Shown in pieces: positions 1 to 10,084 of a DNA stretch of 64,000 nucleotides. The stretch's first letter is position 1. Every line of letters begins with the position of its first letter. This DNA is from LBZV01 sp000993855. Its GTDB lineage: Bacteria > Patescibacteriota > Microgenomatia > Curtissbacterales > GWA2-41-24. The stretch lies in the NCBI GenBank assembly GCA_964492425.1, contig CAZBKB010000004.1:18826-82825 (forward strand), given 5' to 3'. A program made the position numbers and the translations under genes. Below the pieces are notes generated by a model. It ran no database searches. It saw nothing but the letters and a program-made list of their open reading frames with translations, and had not been told where the DNA came from.

Positions 1-1113
1 TGCATCTTTTAGTGTTTCTTCCATATTAACTTGATATCCCGGGACATACGGATCGTGCAATAATACTTTTGCTCTCTCCCTTTCAAGGGCTTTTTTAACT
101 TTAAAAGCTAGAGATTCCCGAATATCATCAATTTCCGCTTTAAACGCAAGACCCAATATAACGGCTTTTTTGCCTTCTAGTTTGCGTCTATTTCTTATTT
201 TGTTTATTAAAAAAAGCGGAACCGATTCGTTTATTTTCCAACTGGTTGCAATTAAATCAGCAAAAGGAACATCACTAATCAAAAAGAAACCGTCTTTAAA
301 AAGACAAGGTCCACCAGTTAAGCCGGGCAGCGCAAGTCCACCTCTTTTGTAATTTTTATTTACTAAATCTACTATTTTGTAAATATCACGATTGTGATTG
401 CCGGCTAAAATCATAAATTCGTTGGCAATTGCGAAATTGATATATCTGTACATATTTGTAAAAAGCTTGGCAAGTTCGGCAGAAACACCATCACTTTCGT
501 TTACCTCGATGCCGAGTTTTTCGAAAAATTCAGCGGCTTTTTGTGTACTTAAGCGGTCAGCACCGCCAACGATCTGAGGAATTTCTGTTATTTCCTGTAT
601 AGACTTGCCTTCGGCAATTCTTTCAGGGCAAAAAGCAAGAAAGAAATTGTTTCCGATTTTTAATTTATTATTATCTTCAATACATGACTTAACATAATTT
701 ATAGTTCCCGGAGAAACAGTTGATCTTAAGATTAACAATTGGTTTTTTTGGAAATATGGCCCAGCTTGTCCTAGTGCATTATCAATTTGAACAAGCGACG
801 GGTTCATATTTTCATCAACCGGAGTTCCCAATGTAAGAATTATTACATTTGCATCTTTTACTCGAGAAAAGTCGGTCGTAAAGTGTAAAGATTTTTTGAG
901 ATATTTGGTCAAAAGTGATTGGGCGCCTTCTTCTATGAAAGGCATCTTCCCTTTTGAAACTGTGTTTATTTTGTGGCTGTCAATATCTATCCCAATAACG
1001 CTATGGCCTTTTGAGGCGATAAATAACGCTAGCGGTAAACCAACTCGACCAACACCGACTACAGCAACTATCAGTTTTGAAGTTTTCCTGCGGCTTTTTG
1101 GGTTTTTAGCCAA
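1..1113 (-). CDS. Nucleotide-sugar dehydrogenase (WecC/UDP-ManNAc dehydrogenase-like), 3' end cut by window
   Basis: The reading frame runs off the left edge, so the C-terminus is missing; about 370 residues are visible. I read an N-terminal Rossmann motif (VVGVGRVGLPLALF), the mid-domain CPERIAEG segment typical of WecC-like enzymes, and the active-site stretch GGPCLFKDG with the catalytic Cys and the conserved Lys-Asp. The family oxidises the C6 hydroxyl of a UDP-sugar twice with NAD+ to give a uronic acid. The start chosen is TTG at 1113: a GGAGG lies 7 nt upstream, although this makes the gene overlap the preceding epimerase by 43 nt. It is the last visible gene of the glycan locus and is distinct from the UDP-glucose dehydrogenase at 16463-17767. 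The exact sugar substrate is not decided by sequence. Confidence 0.88.
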   Translation of the reverse strand, partial: MAKNPKSRRKTSKLIVAVVGVGRVGLPLALFIASKGHSVIGIDIDSHKINTVSKGKMPFIEEGAQSLLTKYLKKSLHFTTDFSRVKDANVIILTLGTPVDENMNPSLVQIDNALGQAGPYFQKNQLLILRSTVSPGTINYVKSCIEDNNKLKIGNNFFLAFCPERIAEGKSIQEITEIPQIVGGADRLSTQKAAEFFEKLGIEVNESDGVSAELAKLFTNMYRYINFAIANEFMILAGNHNRDIYKIVDLVNKNYKRGGLALPGLTGGPCLFKDGFFLISDVPFADLIATSWKINESVPLFLINKIRNRRKLEGKKAVILGLAFKAEIDDIRESLAFKVKKALERERAKVLLHDPYVPGYQVNMEETLKDA

Positions 1114-2048
1114 TTTATAACCTCCTTCAGTCCGTTTTTAAAATTTACTTGTGGCTCCCATCCAATTAACCTTTTAGCTTTTTCAACACTTGGAACTCTT
1201 CTTTGGATATCGAAAGTAAAACCCTTGGTAAATTTTACTTTAAAGGGTTTTTTAATTTCCATGACTTCCCAAATTTTCTTTGCAAGGTCTATCATTTTTA
1301 TTTCTTTGTCAGAACCGATATTAAAGTCGTTATTTTTTCCTTTGGGATGTAAGGCCACGGCAATTATTCCAGAAGCAACATCGGAAACGTGTGTAAAGCA
1401 ACGGGTTTGTTTTCCGTCTCCTAAAAGTTCCAACGGGTATTGTCCCAACAAAATTTTTCTTACTAAATCAGGGATAACATGTGCATAGCCTATTTCCCTT
1501 TCGGGAAATTCATAAATTCCGTAAGCGTTGAAAGGCCGGCATATAGAAAATGGCAGTTTATACTCATCCCAAAACGACCGGCAATACCATTCACCCGAAA
1601 GTTTTGAAAACCCATAAGAAGAAACAGGCGGTGGAATTTTTTCGACGTCTTTCTCTTTTGAGGGAAATTGAGTTGCTGATTCAAAAACCATGGATGATGA
1701 TATATAGACCATTCTTATAATTTTTGCATCTCTTGCCGCTTCAAATGTTGAAGAGTAAATTTTGTTATTTTCGGAAAGAATTGTTGCCGGGTATTTATGG
1801 AAATATCCTATACCACCGATTTTGGCGGCGGCGTTTATACAAATATCAATTCCTAGAAAGGCTTTATTCGTTTCTTCGGGATTGGTTAGGTCGATTTTTA
1901 AAAACTCTGCTCTTTTATCGACTTGCGCGTCTTTTTTGGACAAGTTATCAGCTACCCTCACTTTAAAACCTTTTGAGAGAAGTTGTCTGGTGATTTCAGA
2001 ACCAATAAATCCGGCTCCACCTGTTACTAGAAACTTGATTTTTGCCAT
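1071..2048 (-). CDS. NAD-dependent epimerase/dehydratase (extended SDR)
   Basis: A 325-residue extended short-chain dehydrogenase/reductase. The N-terminus carries the NAD-binding TGGAGFIGSE motif, then a SSSMVFES strand with the catalytic Ser, and the YGFSK motif (YxxxK) in the middle. This family interconverts NDP-sugars at C4 or C3/C5, or reduces 4-keto intermediates. The length and the CRPFNAYG segment fit UDP-glucose 4-epimerase-like or GDP-mannose 3,5-epimerase-like enzymes; I cannot choose between them. It overlaps the upstream PTPS-related membrane gene by 22 nt and the downstream dehydrogenase by 43 nt, so it is translated within the same operon. Confidence 0.85.
   Translation of the reverse strand: MAKIKFLVTGGAGFIGSEITRQLLSKGFKVRVADNLSKKDAQVDKRAEFLKIDLTNPEETNKAFLGIDICINAAAKIGGIGYFHKYPATILSENNKIYSSTFEAARDAKIIRMVYISSSMVFESATQFPSKEKDVEKIPPPVSSYGFSKLSGEWYCRSFWDEYKLPFSICRPFNAYGIYEFPEREIGYAHVIPDLVRKILLGQYPLELLGDGKQTRCFTHVSDVASGIIAVALHPKGKNNDFNIGSDKEIKMIDLAKKIWEVMEIKKPFKVKFTKGFTFDIQRRVPSVEKAKRLIGWEPQVNFKNGLKEVINWLKTQKAAGKLQN
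1121..1125 (-). promoter_or_regulatory. Shine-Dalgarno GGAGG that supports a TTG start
   Basis: On the minus strand GGAGG precedes TTG (1113-1111) with a 7-nt spacer. No ATG or GTG is as well placed, and the Rossmann motif begins about 17 codons in. Most genes in this locus lack such a clear site, so it decides the start here. Confidence 0.7.
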
Positions 2049-3616
2049 ATTTTATAAAACAAGATTAATGTTAGTAAAAGTGCGAAAATAGAAATTAACT
2101 CAGACACTAAGTGGGCAGTAGTTTTGCTATAGTTAATTATAACTTTATGGGTTCCTTTGGGCAAATTAATTGTAATCAATCCCAGGGGGTTATCGTACTT
2201 AATTTCTTTATTTTTTGAGTCAACTTTTGCTTTGAACCCAGGAAAATAAATTGTATTATAGGTTAACTGAGTATCAATCCCTGCGTCAATTATTGCCTTG
2301 TAAGATAAACCGTGTAATTCCTCTTGTACAATTTTAAGATTAGGGTTTGTTTCTACAAAAGACCCGGCTTTTTTGTCAGATTGTTGTACAACCCAAATAG
2401 GTAAATATTCGCTTTTAACTGTCGTTGTGTCTTCATTAGTTGAATAATAAGAATCTGGCAGGTAACTATATCCAATTGGTTTGGCGTATGTAATTGTTGT
2501 CCCAAGTGATATAACAATAACTGCCGCTAATATCCATCTGCTTTTTAGCTTATCAACAATGAAGGCACTAAGAATGGCTGATGATAAAACTATTATTGAA
2601 AGTAATCTCCATGGAAACTGGACCATATCTATGAAAGGAACAATAGTCCATATTGGTTTCGATAAGTTAAGCATAAGAAGTGTGGAGACTAAAAAAATAG
2701 TAATTAAAAATAAAATTATCGGGTCTTTTTTTTTGGTTTTTAACAAAAGCATTATACTAGCAAAAAAAACAAAGATTGGCACTATTCCCAATTGAGGTGA
2801 TAAACCATCATTTATATTAGGATTAGGCCCGTAACCCCATGAGGGAACAATAATCTTGGAGAGATTTACCAAGTGTTCTGTTGTATTTGCAATGGTAGTT
2901 TGTGGTAGCCTAACGTGTTTAAGATCAAGAATGGCAGGTAGTGTGAAAAATGCAGAAATGGCAATTCCCAAAAATATATAGGCCATGGCGTGTAAAAACA
3001 ATCTTTTTGGTAATAGAATACCTGAGGTTGCTGTAATAATTGGCAAAAATAGTGCGGCTATAACATTATGGGAGATCAAAAGAAGGGCGGTAGATAAGGC
3101 CAGTATAGGCAGGAATATTTTTGATCCTTTTGAAATGCTGAATATTGACCCAAGAGCAATGGGTGCAATAAAAAAAGCCATATTTTCGCCAAGAGAACCC
3201 CTCACATAGATATCTACAAATCTATAGGGAATAAACAGATAAACAATAGAACCAGCAAAGCTTGCGGGATAGGTAAACTTCTTTGAAAGAGCCCAAAACA
3301 TTAATAGGGCAGATCCAATTGTTGTTGTTACAAATACAAGTTTAATACTTGTTATAAAAGACAGGCCTAGTATTTTTGGAATTTCTGCCAAATAAAATGG
3401 CCCCGGATATAAAAAGTTCAGTACCGGATATCCGTAGTTATTGTTGAGTCGTTTTGTTATCCTCACAGGAAAATGGCCTTCCGATAAACTTTGATGAAAA
3501 GCGGTAAACCTTATCAACATCCATTCTCCGTCGTGGCTTTTAATGTAACCGTCCTTAAAAAATGGCCAAACAGAAAATAGTGATAGAAGTAATATTATGA
3601 CGTAATATTTCGTCAT
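2027..3616 (-). CDS. Multi-pass membrane protein, PTPS-related/YfhO-like (possible GT-C glycosyltransferase)
   Basis: 529 residues, almost entirely hydrophobic with about 10-12 predicted membrane spans and a short soluble C-terminal part (about residues 390-500) ending in a last span. The N-terminus (SVWPFFKDGYIKSHDGEWM) has an acidic pair in the first loop, as in GT-C transferases, and the layout resembles the family annotated '6-pyruvoyl-tetrahydropterin synthase-related membrane domain' (PF10131). That name reflects database history and does not imply pterin synthesis. The 3' end of the upstream YfhO gene overlaps its start by 4 nt. A role in transferring lipid-linked sugars to surface polymers is inferred from the operon. 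Confidence 0.7.
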   Translation of the reverse strand: MTKYYVIILLLSLFSVWPFFKDGYIKSHDGEWMLIRFTAFHQSLSEGHFPVRITKRLNNNYGYPVLNFLYPGPFYLAEIPKILGLSFITSIKLVFVTTTIGSALLMFWALSKKFTYPASFAGSIVYLFIPYRFVDIYVRGSLGENMAFFIAPIALGSIFSISKGSKIFLPILALSTALLLISHNVIAALFLPIITATSGILLPKRLFLHAMAYIFLGIAISAFFTLPAILDLKHVRLPQTTIANTTEHLVNLSKIIVPSWGYGPNPNINDGLSPQLGIVPIFVFFASIMLLLKTKKKDPIILFLITIFLVSTLLMLNLSKPIWTIVPFIDMVQFPWRLLSIIVLSSAILSAFIVDKLKSRWILAAVIVISLGTTITYAKPIGYSYLPDSYYSTNEDTTTVKSEYLPIWVVQQSDKKAGSFVETNPNLKIVQEELHGLSYKAIIDAGIDTQLTYNTIYFPGFKAKVDSKNKEIKYDNPLGLITINLPKGTHKVIINYSKTTAHLVSELISIFALLLTLILFYKIWQKSSF

Positions 3617-5967
3617 AAATATCTTCTTTTGTTGGACATGTACGCAAACAGTGCCGTAGATATCGCCCCAATAGCAGTTAATGCGTAGCCAATTTTAAAA
3701 GACATCGGTTCATATTTAAATTCGAGCTTTTTCGCACCGGCCGGAATTGCGACTGCCCGGAAGGCATAGTGCGCTCTGTAAATCTTTATTTCCTTTGAGT
3801 CGACGTATGCTTTCCATCCCGGATAGTATGTGTCTGAGATGAAAAACAATGAATTTGTGGGTGTGCTAATGTCGAGCGACACCTCGTTTGGTGTGTAAAG
3901 TGCCAACTTGGCTTCTTTAGAATCTGAATCGGGCAAGATTCTTAAATTGGGTTCTTCCTCCAATAAAAGGGTCCTTAGGTTAAAATTACCGTCGTATATT
4001 TTATTGATAGTTTGGTTATCATTGGGTGATACAACATAATTGTTTGTTAGAAAAAAACGGGGAAGCACAGCTTCCCTTTCGTATATTTTGAACTTTCCCT
4101 CCTGCCAAACGAGTTTTACATCTTCGTTTGGTTTGTCGTAATCGATATTGATTACGACACGTGCCAAGTCGTCCTTGGAAAGGAAATATTTGATCCCTAG
4201 TAAATTATAAAGTCTTTTTTTGTTATTCGCATCTGTTTCGGAAAATTCGGCCGTTGACCTCTCATAGTACTCGGGTACATCGCCAGTTTCTTGTGCTGCA
4301 AATAATCCTGCATATCTTTTTACTCGAAATACCCCGTATCCCTCCGCCGAGTACAGATTAAAATACATTGGAATATTGTTCCAGGTTTTGGCAGTCAGGT
4401 CTCCATGAAACCTGTTTATCGATGCATTATTTTGTAACCAGCTAAAAATTGGGTGGCTTGGGAAAAAGAATTGTTTCGGCGAGCTTGGCTGCCCTTTGTT
4501 AAATTGATATATGCCGCCAAATATTGTTGATGCGAATATAATAATTAACCACGATGATTTAAAAACTGTTAGTTTAAATTTCGAAAATATTTTTACTGCT
4601 ACTAGTGATACGGGTAATGAAATGAATATTAGGGTGGGTAGGATTAAGTTTCGTTTTGTTACCATCAAGTTTTTTTCGACATTCTCACTTTCGCTGAAAT
4701 TTGGGTAGAAAATTGTAAATAAGACTAATAGTGAATAGATCACTAAGAACACAATAATCAGCACATAAAATGTCTTCTTGCCTTTTTTTGCCCGAATAAT
4801 TTCTTCCAATCCCATACCTGATAGTATGGAAAGGGCAAAACAAAAGACAAACATCGACCTTGCTGCAGTTGTACCGGTGAGTAGTGGAATATTTATTTTG
4901 TCTATTAATAGAAAAAGTGGGCTTCTTGTCGCGTAAAATAGAATGACAAGAGCCATCCCGGCAAAGAATTTTACTTCCCATCTTTTTACAGCAATTATGG
5001 CAAAAACGGCAAAAAACAATGGCAATACTCCTATATGGGGGGTGGCGTCTCCATACATGACTGACCAGAAGTTGTTAGTAGCCGGATTTCCAAAGAAATC
5101 TGGCGCAAAAAGTGCGATAAGATTCTTTAGTGGCATCGAATTTATACTGAAAACATGCTTTGCCAGCGGCTCCACCAAGGGGGAGTTTAGGTAAAATTCT
5201 AGCGCAGGTATTGTTTGAATAGCAGTTATCAAAAATGTCAGCAGAAACCAAGTAATAAATATGCCTGCGATCTTTTTGTTATTTCTTTTTTTTGTAAACG
5301 CGTGCTTTGCAAAGTAATAAGAGACGCCTACTGCGAATATAAAGACTGTTGTTTGAATATGGCCTGCAAATATGGCTGCTGCCGAAGAAAGTATCAGTAA
5401 TATTAAAAAACGTGTTTTGNNNNNNNNNNNNNNNAGGATACTATATCCAACAATTCCGATTTCTATCCAATTAATAAAGTAGCTGGAAAAAACGAAGGCG
5501 ATTCCTGACATTAAGCTTGGCCACTTAGACAAACCGAGACTCTTGGTGAATAGGTACGTAAAATAAATGGTAAATGGCACTTGAAGAATGATAAATATAA
5601 TCCACGCTTCGAACATCGGCAATAGCAGAAATAATATATTAATAGGATTAAATATGAACGTTTGGATATTCGCTAGGTGTGGAGTACCTGAAAAACTGTA
5701 CGGATTCCATAGAGGCAAGCTAAAATTAGTTTTAATTTCATCAAATGTTAATTTATGCCATGGGAGGTGCTGCCTGATTGCATCCATGGCAATAAATTCT
5801 TTGTGAGTTGTCCATGAATTGTATCCTTCCCAACCACCTGAATACCAAGGGAAGTTAAAAGATACAAGTAAATCTCCCGGGTAAGGAAATTCTGCTCTTG
5901 TAAAGATTTTAAAAAAAGTTAGACAGGTTACTAGTATTATTAAAATAAAGGGCCAATAATTCTTCAT
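3613..5967 (-). CDS. YfhO-family large membrane protein (GT-C-like), interrupted by an assembly gap
   Basis: 784 codons with about 12 membrane spans followed by a periplasmic/extracellular C-terminal domain and a last span. The first loop (PYPGDLLVSFNFPWYSGGW) and the late SDTYYPGWKAYVD segment are hallmarks of YfhO (PF09586). In Gram-positives YfhO glycosylates lipoteichoic acid; here it probably moves sugars from a lipid carrier onto an envelope polymer. The 15 N at 5420-5434 fall near residue 180 and leave the frame open, so the frame is kept but a few residues are unknown. It is followed immediately by the PTPS-related gene. Confidence 0.8.
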   Translation of the reverse strand: MKNYWPFILIILVTCLTFFKIFTRAEFPYPGDLLVSFNFPWYSGGWEGYNSWTTHKEFIAMDAIRQHLPWHKLTFDEIKTNFSLPLWNPYSFSGTPHLANIQTFIFNPINILFLLLPMFEAWIIFIILQVPFTIYFTYLFTKSLGLSKWPSLMSGIAFVFSSYFINWIEIGIVGYSIXXXXXXKTRFLILLILSSAAAIFAGHIQTTVFIFAVGVSYYFAKHAFTKKRNNKKIAGIFITWFLLTFLITAIQTIPALEFYLNSPLVEPLAKHVFSINSMPLKNLIALFAPDFFGNPATNNFWSVMYGDATPHIGVLPLFFAVFAIIAVKRWEVKFFAGMALVILFYATRSPLFLLIDKINIPLLTGTTAARSMFVFCFALSILSGMGLEEIIRAKKGKKTFYVLIIVFLVIYSLLVLFTIFYPNFSESENVEKNLMVTKRNLILPTLIFISLPVSLVAVKIFSKFKLTVFKSSWLIIIFASTIFGGIYQFNKGQPSSPKQFFFPSHPIFSWLQNNASINRFHGDLTAKTWNNIPMYFNLYSAEGYGVFRVKRYAGLFAAQETGDVPEYYERSTAEFSETDANNKKRLYNLLGIKYFLSKDDLARVVINIDYDKPNEDVKLVWQEGKFKIYEREAVLPRFFLTNNYVVSPNDNQTINKIYDGNFNLRTLLLEEEPNLRILPDSDSKEAKLALYTPNEVSLDISTPTNSLFFISDTYYPGWKAYVDSKEIKIYRAHYAFRAVAIPAGAKKLEFKYEPMSFKIGYALTAIGAISTALFAYMSNKRRYL
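5420..5434. other. Assembly gap (15 N)
   Basis: Fifteen undetermined bases within the YfhO-like gene. The reading frame is open on both sides and stays in the same phase across the run, so the filled length is either right or off by a multiple of three. Confidence 0.99.
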
Positions 5968-5972
5968 GGTTT

Positions 5973-7457
5973 TTAAAATGTGTGCTTTTCTAGAACAATA
6001 TCGCCCGAAAACGCTTTTTCCTCAAGCAGAGTTGATTTATCACGTGTTTTGTCTACATACCATCCTTCGTTAAAATATTTTTTCGATGAATATTCACGAA
6101 TGATTAAATAAAATATTTGTTGGTTTTCTTTCGGTTTTTCGATCAAACCTTTCCTGTTATACCAATAAAGCAGATAATCGAATGGTGGATCGAAAATAGC
6201 CGGAGAATAAACGTAAATAGAATAATTTTTGGGCTTTTGAGATTCAATATAATTCACCACTCTTTGTGCATTAATATACATTCCGCCACCAGTAATTTTT
6301 GTTTCATTAAATCTGCTAAAAAGACCGTTGGGTAAATTAAGTAATAATACAATGATAATAAAAATAATAGATGTTACTTTTAAATAGTAAGTTTTTAATG
6401 ACTGTTTTAGTATTATTGCTGCTAAAATAACGAACGTTGTAGGGAGACCTATCAAATAATAATCCCAAATTCTGTCTTTAAAAAAAGTGAAGAAGATTAT
6501 AGAAAATATAATTAGTGAAAGCAGATAATCTACGAGGGTTTTTATGTTCTTTTCAAAAGTTGGTTTTTTATAAACAACGATTAATGTCAATATAAAAAAT
6601 GATAGAAGAAGGAAAGAGAGTAGGTTATTCGCATAAAGGAATGTTTGCGAAAACAAATTGAAATAAGAATCGAGTCTCTGTAAGAATCTGATATAAATTA
6701 CGGCTTCCTCACCATATATTTTAGGTGAATGTAAGTATGATACTGCTGCTTTAGTTTCCAAAAAATTATTTCTTATTTCAAATAATATTTGTGGTATCCA
6801 AAGAATAATTATCCCTATGAGGGTCCATACTAAATTTTTCGTAAATAAATATTTTCTGTATATTAATATTGAAAGAAATGTCCAAAGAGTGATCATTACT
6901 CCAAAAGCTACTTCTCCCTGCAAAATTATTTGCGAGGACAGGCCGTATAGAAAATAGTATGGAGTACTTTTGGTTTTTAGAATATTGTAAAAGCTAAAAA
7001 ATAAAAGGGTCATAAAAACAGGAACAAGAGTTGGACTCCAGATAAAGGTTGGCGATAACATCCAAAATGATGAGACAAGTGAAAGATAAGAAAAAAATGC
7101 CGATAAAATAAACGACCCAGTTATATATCTTAAAAATAGATATAATGCGATTGATGTTGCCAAGCCAATAAACGTAAATACAATGGCTACAAATGTGGGA
7201 TTACCACCTGATATGAGAACCGGTATAGATAGAATGTAATACCACCAAGGACCATAGAATATTCCTGGCAGACCTGTGGTTGGACCTATTAAAGTAATAT
7301 TTTTTTCGAAAACAATCTTTGATGCTTCGAGAAGATCTCTTCCCTGATCGTAAGTAAAATCGAACGCGCCGTTATATGCTAAATAGGTTTTTAACTTAAG
7401 ATAAAGGAGCGATAAAAAGCCTAAAAATAATATATCCTTATTGAACAATTTTTTCAT
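5973..7457 (-). CDS. GT39/ArnT-like membrane glycosyltransferase
   Basis: 494 residues with about 11 membrane spans and a short C-terminal soluble tail. After the first span comes TYDQGRDLLEA, placing the conserved acidic residue of GT-C enzymes in the first external loop, and then GPTTGLPGIFYGPWWYY, a motif shared with three other enzymes of this window (8651, 11799 and 34471). Such enzymes take a sugar from a polyprenyl-phosphate donor on the outer face of the membrane. The probable donors are made by the GT2 enzymes at 10059 and 13349. It overlaps the upstream MptB-like gene by 20 nt. The acceptor is unknown. Confidence 0.75.
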   Translation of the reverse strand: MKKLFNKDILFLGFLSLLYLKLKTYLAYNGAFDFTYDQGRDLLEASKIVFEKNITLIGPTTGLPGIFYGPWWYYILSIPVLISGGNPTFVAIVFTFIGLATSIALYLFLRYITGSFILSAFFSYLSLVSSFWMLSPTFIWSPTLVPVFMTLLFFSFYNILKTKSTPYYFLYGLSSQIILQGEVAFGVMITLWTFLSILIYRKYLFTKNLVWTLIGIIILWIPQILFEIRNNFLETKAAVSYLHSPKIYGEEAVIYIRFLQRLDSYFNLFSQTFLYANNLLSFLLLSFFILTLIVVYKKPTFEKNIKTLVDYLLSLIIFSIIFFTFFKDRIWDYYLIGLPTTFVILAAIILKQSLKTYYLKVTSIIFIIIVLLLNLPNGLFSRFNETKITGGGMYINAQRVVNYIESQKPKNYSIYVYSPAIFDPPFDYLLYWYNRKGLIEKPKENQQIFYLIIREYSSKKYFNEGWYVDKTRDKSTLLEEKAFSGDIVLEKHTF

Positions 7458-8646
7458 AATATTTTTTTAACAATATTATCAGTATGGTAATTGCGGGTAA
7501 TATTACTATTACTGTTTGCATAAAGAGAATTGTATTCGGCTGGGACCATTCACCATATAAGAGAAAGGGTGTGTACCTCAACATGGAGGAGAATCCTATG
7601 ACTATTGACAAAGCAAGTAAAAATGTTTTTTTTGGCAAAAAAGAAACTAAAGGTAGCGTCCAAAAAAGGTACCAAGGTTGAAATTGTGTTTGGAGACTCC
7701 CAGCTGATATAAAAGGCACTGTCACCCTAAATGTTGAAAATATCCAAGTGAATGTTGAATATACAATAATGTTGATATATATGTAAGTTTCGATTTTGTT
7801 AAATTTAGTAAATCTAAAGATTAATAACGGCAGCAATGTTATTAATGAAAGGTATTTTACAAACGCCCCAATAATTATAGGCAGCGTTGATAATAAAATT
7901 TTGGAGTAAGTAAGAAAATAAATTGAAAGTATTATAAAGAATGCGTGAATTATATCATTGTGAGCATTTGTTACACCCTCTATCAAGAAAACCGGGTTCA
8001 TTGCGTATAAAGCCGTTCCGACTATAGATAAATTGTTTTTTAGTCTCTGGAGTATTTTGTAAATTAAGAGTGTGTTTAAAATGTGAAAAATGCCTATAAA
8101 AATTTTAAATGTAAATAACGTAAGCAAAAATTTTCCAAAACCCAAAAGTGATGGTAATGTCGAATATATAAGCCATAATGGACCGTACGGTGAATATCTA
8201 TGTGTCCACCTCATAAATCTGATCCAATCATCATTTGGAAAATCTAGAGGTTTATTTGAATAAGGATTCAAGTTGTATGTCGTGATTATTTTTGCATCGA
8301 ACATATAGTTGAAAAGGTCCGAAGAGAGAAATGGATATGAGGGAATCAATATTATTGTAATAAATAAGGTTGATACTAGAAGATATTTTAAAGAAAGCCT
8401 TTTTTTTATAAAAAGGATCAAATTCGTAATATAGTTTACATAAAACGCTAATAATAATAAAAAATAAAAAACCGTTGCATGAAGTCTTTGATAATAGCCA
8501 AAGTATTGAAGCTTGGAAATAATATTCAAAATTAGAGTGTTTTTGGTTAAAGTCAAGTTTAAATCTACGTAAGCATAGGTGAAAAGTGCAAGTACAATTG
8601 CAAGTGAAAGGTTGGTTGCGAGAAGTTTGTATTCTAATCGGCTCAC
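7438..8646 (-). CDS. MptB/GT87-like membrane mannosyltransferase
   Basis: 402 residues with about 10 membrane spans. The first long loop reads SSDLFNYMFDAKI and is followed by NPYSNKP and YSPYGPLWL, a combination seen in polyprenol-phosphate-mannose-dependent mannosyltransferases of the MptB/GT87 type. The family extends mannan-like chains outside the cell. The stop overlaps the start of the downstream GT39 gene; the upstream GT39 gene ends 4 nt before it. Assignment to this superfamily is firm; the specific linkage is not. Confidence 0.68.
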   Translation of the reverse strand: MSRLEYKLLATNLSLAIVLALFTYAYVDLNLTLTKNTLILNIISKLQYFGYYQRLHATVFYFLLLLAFYVNYITNLILFIKKRLSLKYLLVSTLFITIILIPSYPFLSSDLFNYMFDAKIITTYNLNPYSNKPLDFPNDDWIRFMRWTHRYSPYGPLWLIYSTLPSLLGFGKFLLTLFTFKIFIGIFHILNTLLIYKILQRLKNNLSIVGTALYAMNPVFLIEGVTNAHNDIIHAFFIILSIYFLTYSKILLSTLPIIIGAFVKYLSLITLLPLLIFRFTKFNKIETYIYINIIVYSTFTWIFSTFRVTVPFISAGSLQTQFQPWYLFWTLPLVSFLPKKTFLLALSIVIGFSSMLRYTPFLLYGEWSQPNTILFMQTVIVILPAITILIILLKKYYEKIVQ

Positions 8647-8650
8647 GTGA

Positions 8651-10084
8651 CTATTTTATAGAAACTACATGAAAAGGTTCAAATATCTGTAATTTTACTG
8701 CCTTTTCCCCTGTTTCATACTTACTCAGGCTATGCTCCTGTAGATCTGAATATTCAATTATATAGATGCTTTGCGACTCATTATTTATTGGAACTTTCGA
8801 CCATTTAGATAAATATTTAAAGCCGTAATTTATCGGAAGAGGTATTTCATAAGAAAGACTTATGTTTTTACCTTGTGAATCCTCTTTAATATAAGAGATA
8901 ATATTTTTCTTAAGGTTAATAGAAAAAGGATTTTTAAAGTATTTTATGGGTGTATAAAAGTTAACAAAAATAACCAGGATAAAGAAAATTAAGAAAATAG
9001 AAATTGATCTTTTTACGAGGCCATTATATAAATTCCCGACTAATATTAATGCTGCTGGAATTGAAACTAAAAAATAATACTCAGGTATATGCTCTTTATA
9101 AAATAGAAGGCCTATTAATGGTGTAAGAAGAAAAATAAGGGTTTCCTTAACAAAAGTTTTATTTAAATGTATACGAATGTAATAAGATAAAGTAATTAAT
9201 AACATAACTAGAGTAATACTTTGTCTATGCGGAATTATCACGGTTTCTGTTACAACATTTAAAAAGTTAATAACTGTATCTGAAAATTTAGATAAGTCCG
9301 CATGGTTACTTGAAAATAATAGTGAGCTTAGTTTTTTTGTCATTAATAAGTTATGTCTAATTTCAAAAGCAAAATATGTAGACAGGGGCAGCAGAAATGT
9401 CAGAATGGATATAATAATTTGCCGGGCAGTAAATTTCGTCTTATTGATTAGAAAAATCAGAATTACTGCAGGAATTTGCAGGAGTAACGTGAGATGCACA
9501 TGATATCCTAGCGATAAGCTAAGAGTCAAAAATGGTAATAAGAAATACTTTTTTAAATAAGCAACATTATAAGTAAGATACATTACTAAAATAGATAATA
9601 GTGAAATGTAAGAGATGGGGCTTGCTGAAATATCGTATGAAATAAGTCTTGCAGAAATTATATAAATTAGCACAGATAACAATGCTTGAGTAGTATTTGA
9701 GATATCTTTAACAAATATGAACAGGAGGACGACAGCAAAAGCGGAAAACATGACCGCCTGGTAACCTAATGCGATTGGATCTAATTTAAAGGCGTAAAGA
9801 AAGATGGCATGTGACCAATTTAATAATGGGCCTGCGAATATGCCTCCGGTTGAAGTTTCTATGCCGATTAAGGTGGGTTTGTGGTTTATTATTAAACTCC
9901 AGGCAGCCTCTGCAGCTTTTTCCTGATCGTGATCAAATCCCAATCTGTCTGAAAAATTATAAAGACGAGTTGTTAAAAACAATGCCAGAAGAGCGAGCAA
10001 AAGTAAAAGAGAAAAATTCGTTTTTCTAGGGAGATTCAGAATCTGGGAGAGACTTAGTTTAGCTGTAAATTCCGCGAAGATCAT
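8651..10084 (-). CDS. GT39/ArnT-like membrane glycosyltransferase
   Basis: 477 residues, multi-pass, with one membrane span followed by GFDHDQEKAAEAA and the paralogous segment IGIETSTGGIFAGPLLNW. These match the positions of the DQGRD and GP..YW motifs of the enzymes at 5973 and 11799, so they belong to one expanded family. The C-terminal 80 residues are soluble and presumably bind the acceptor. The start overlaps the end of the lipid-phosphate sugar synthase at 10059 by 26 nt, which suggests that synthase and transferase are coupled. Confidence 0.7.
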   Translation of the reverse strand: MIFAEFTAKLSLSQILNLPRKTNFSLLLLLALLALFLTTRLYNFSDRLGFDHDQEKAAEAAWSLIINHKPTLIGIETSTGGIFAGPLLNWSHAIFLYAFKLDPIALGYQAVMFSAFAVVLLFIFVKDISNTTQALLSVLIYIISARLISYDISASPISYISLLSILVMYLTYNVAYLKKYFLLPFLTLSLSLGYHVHLTLLLQIPAVILIFLINKTKFTARQIIISILTFLLPLSTYFAFEIRHNLLMTKKLSSLLFSSNHADLSKFSDTVINFLNVVTETVIIPHRQSITLVMLLITLSYYIRIHLNKTFVKETLIFLLTPLIGLLFYKEHIPEYYFLVSIPAALILVGNLYNGLVKRSISIFLIFFILVIFVNFYTPIKYFKNPFSINLKKNIISYIKEDSQGKNISLSYEIPLPINYGFKYLSKWSKVPINNESQSIYIIEYSDLQEHSLSKYETGEKAVKLQIFEPFHVVSIK

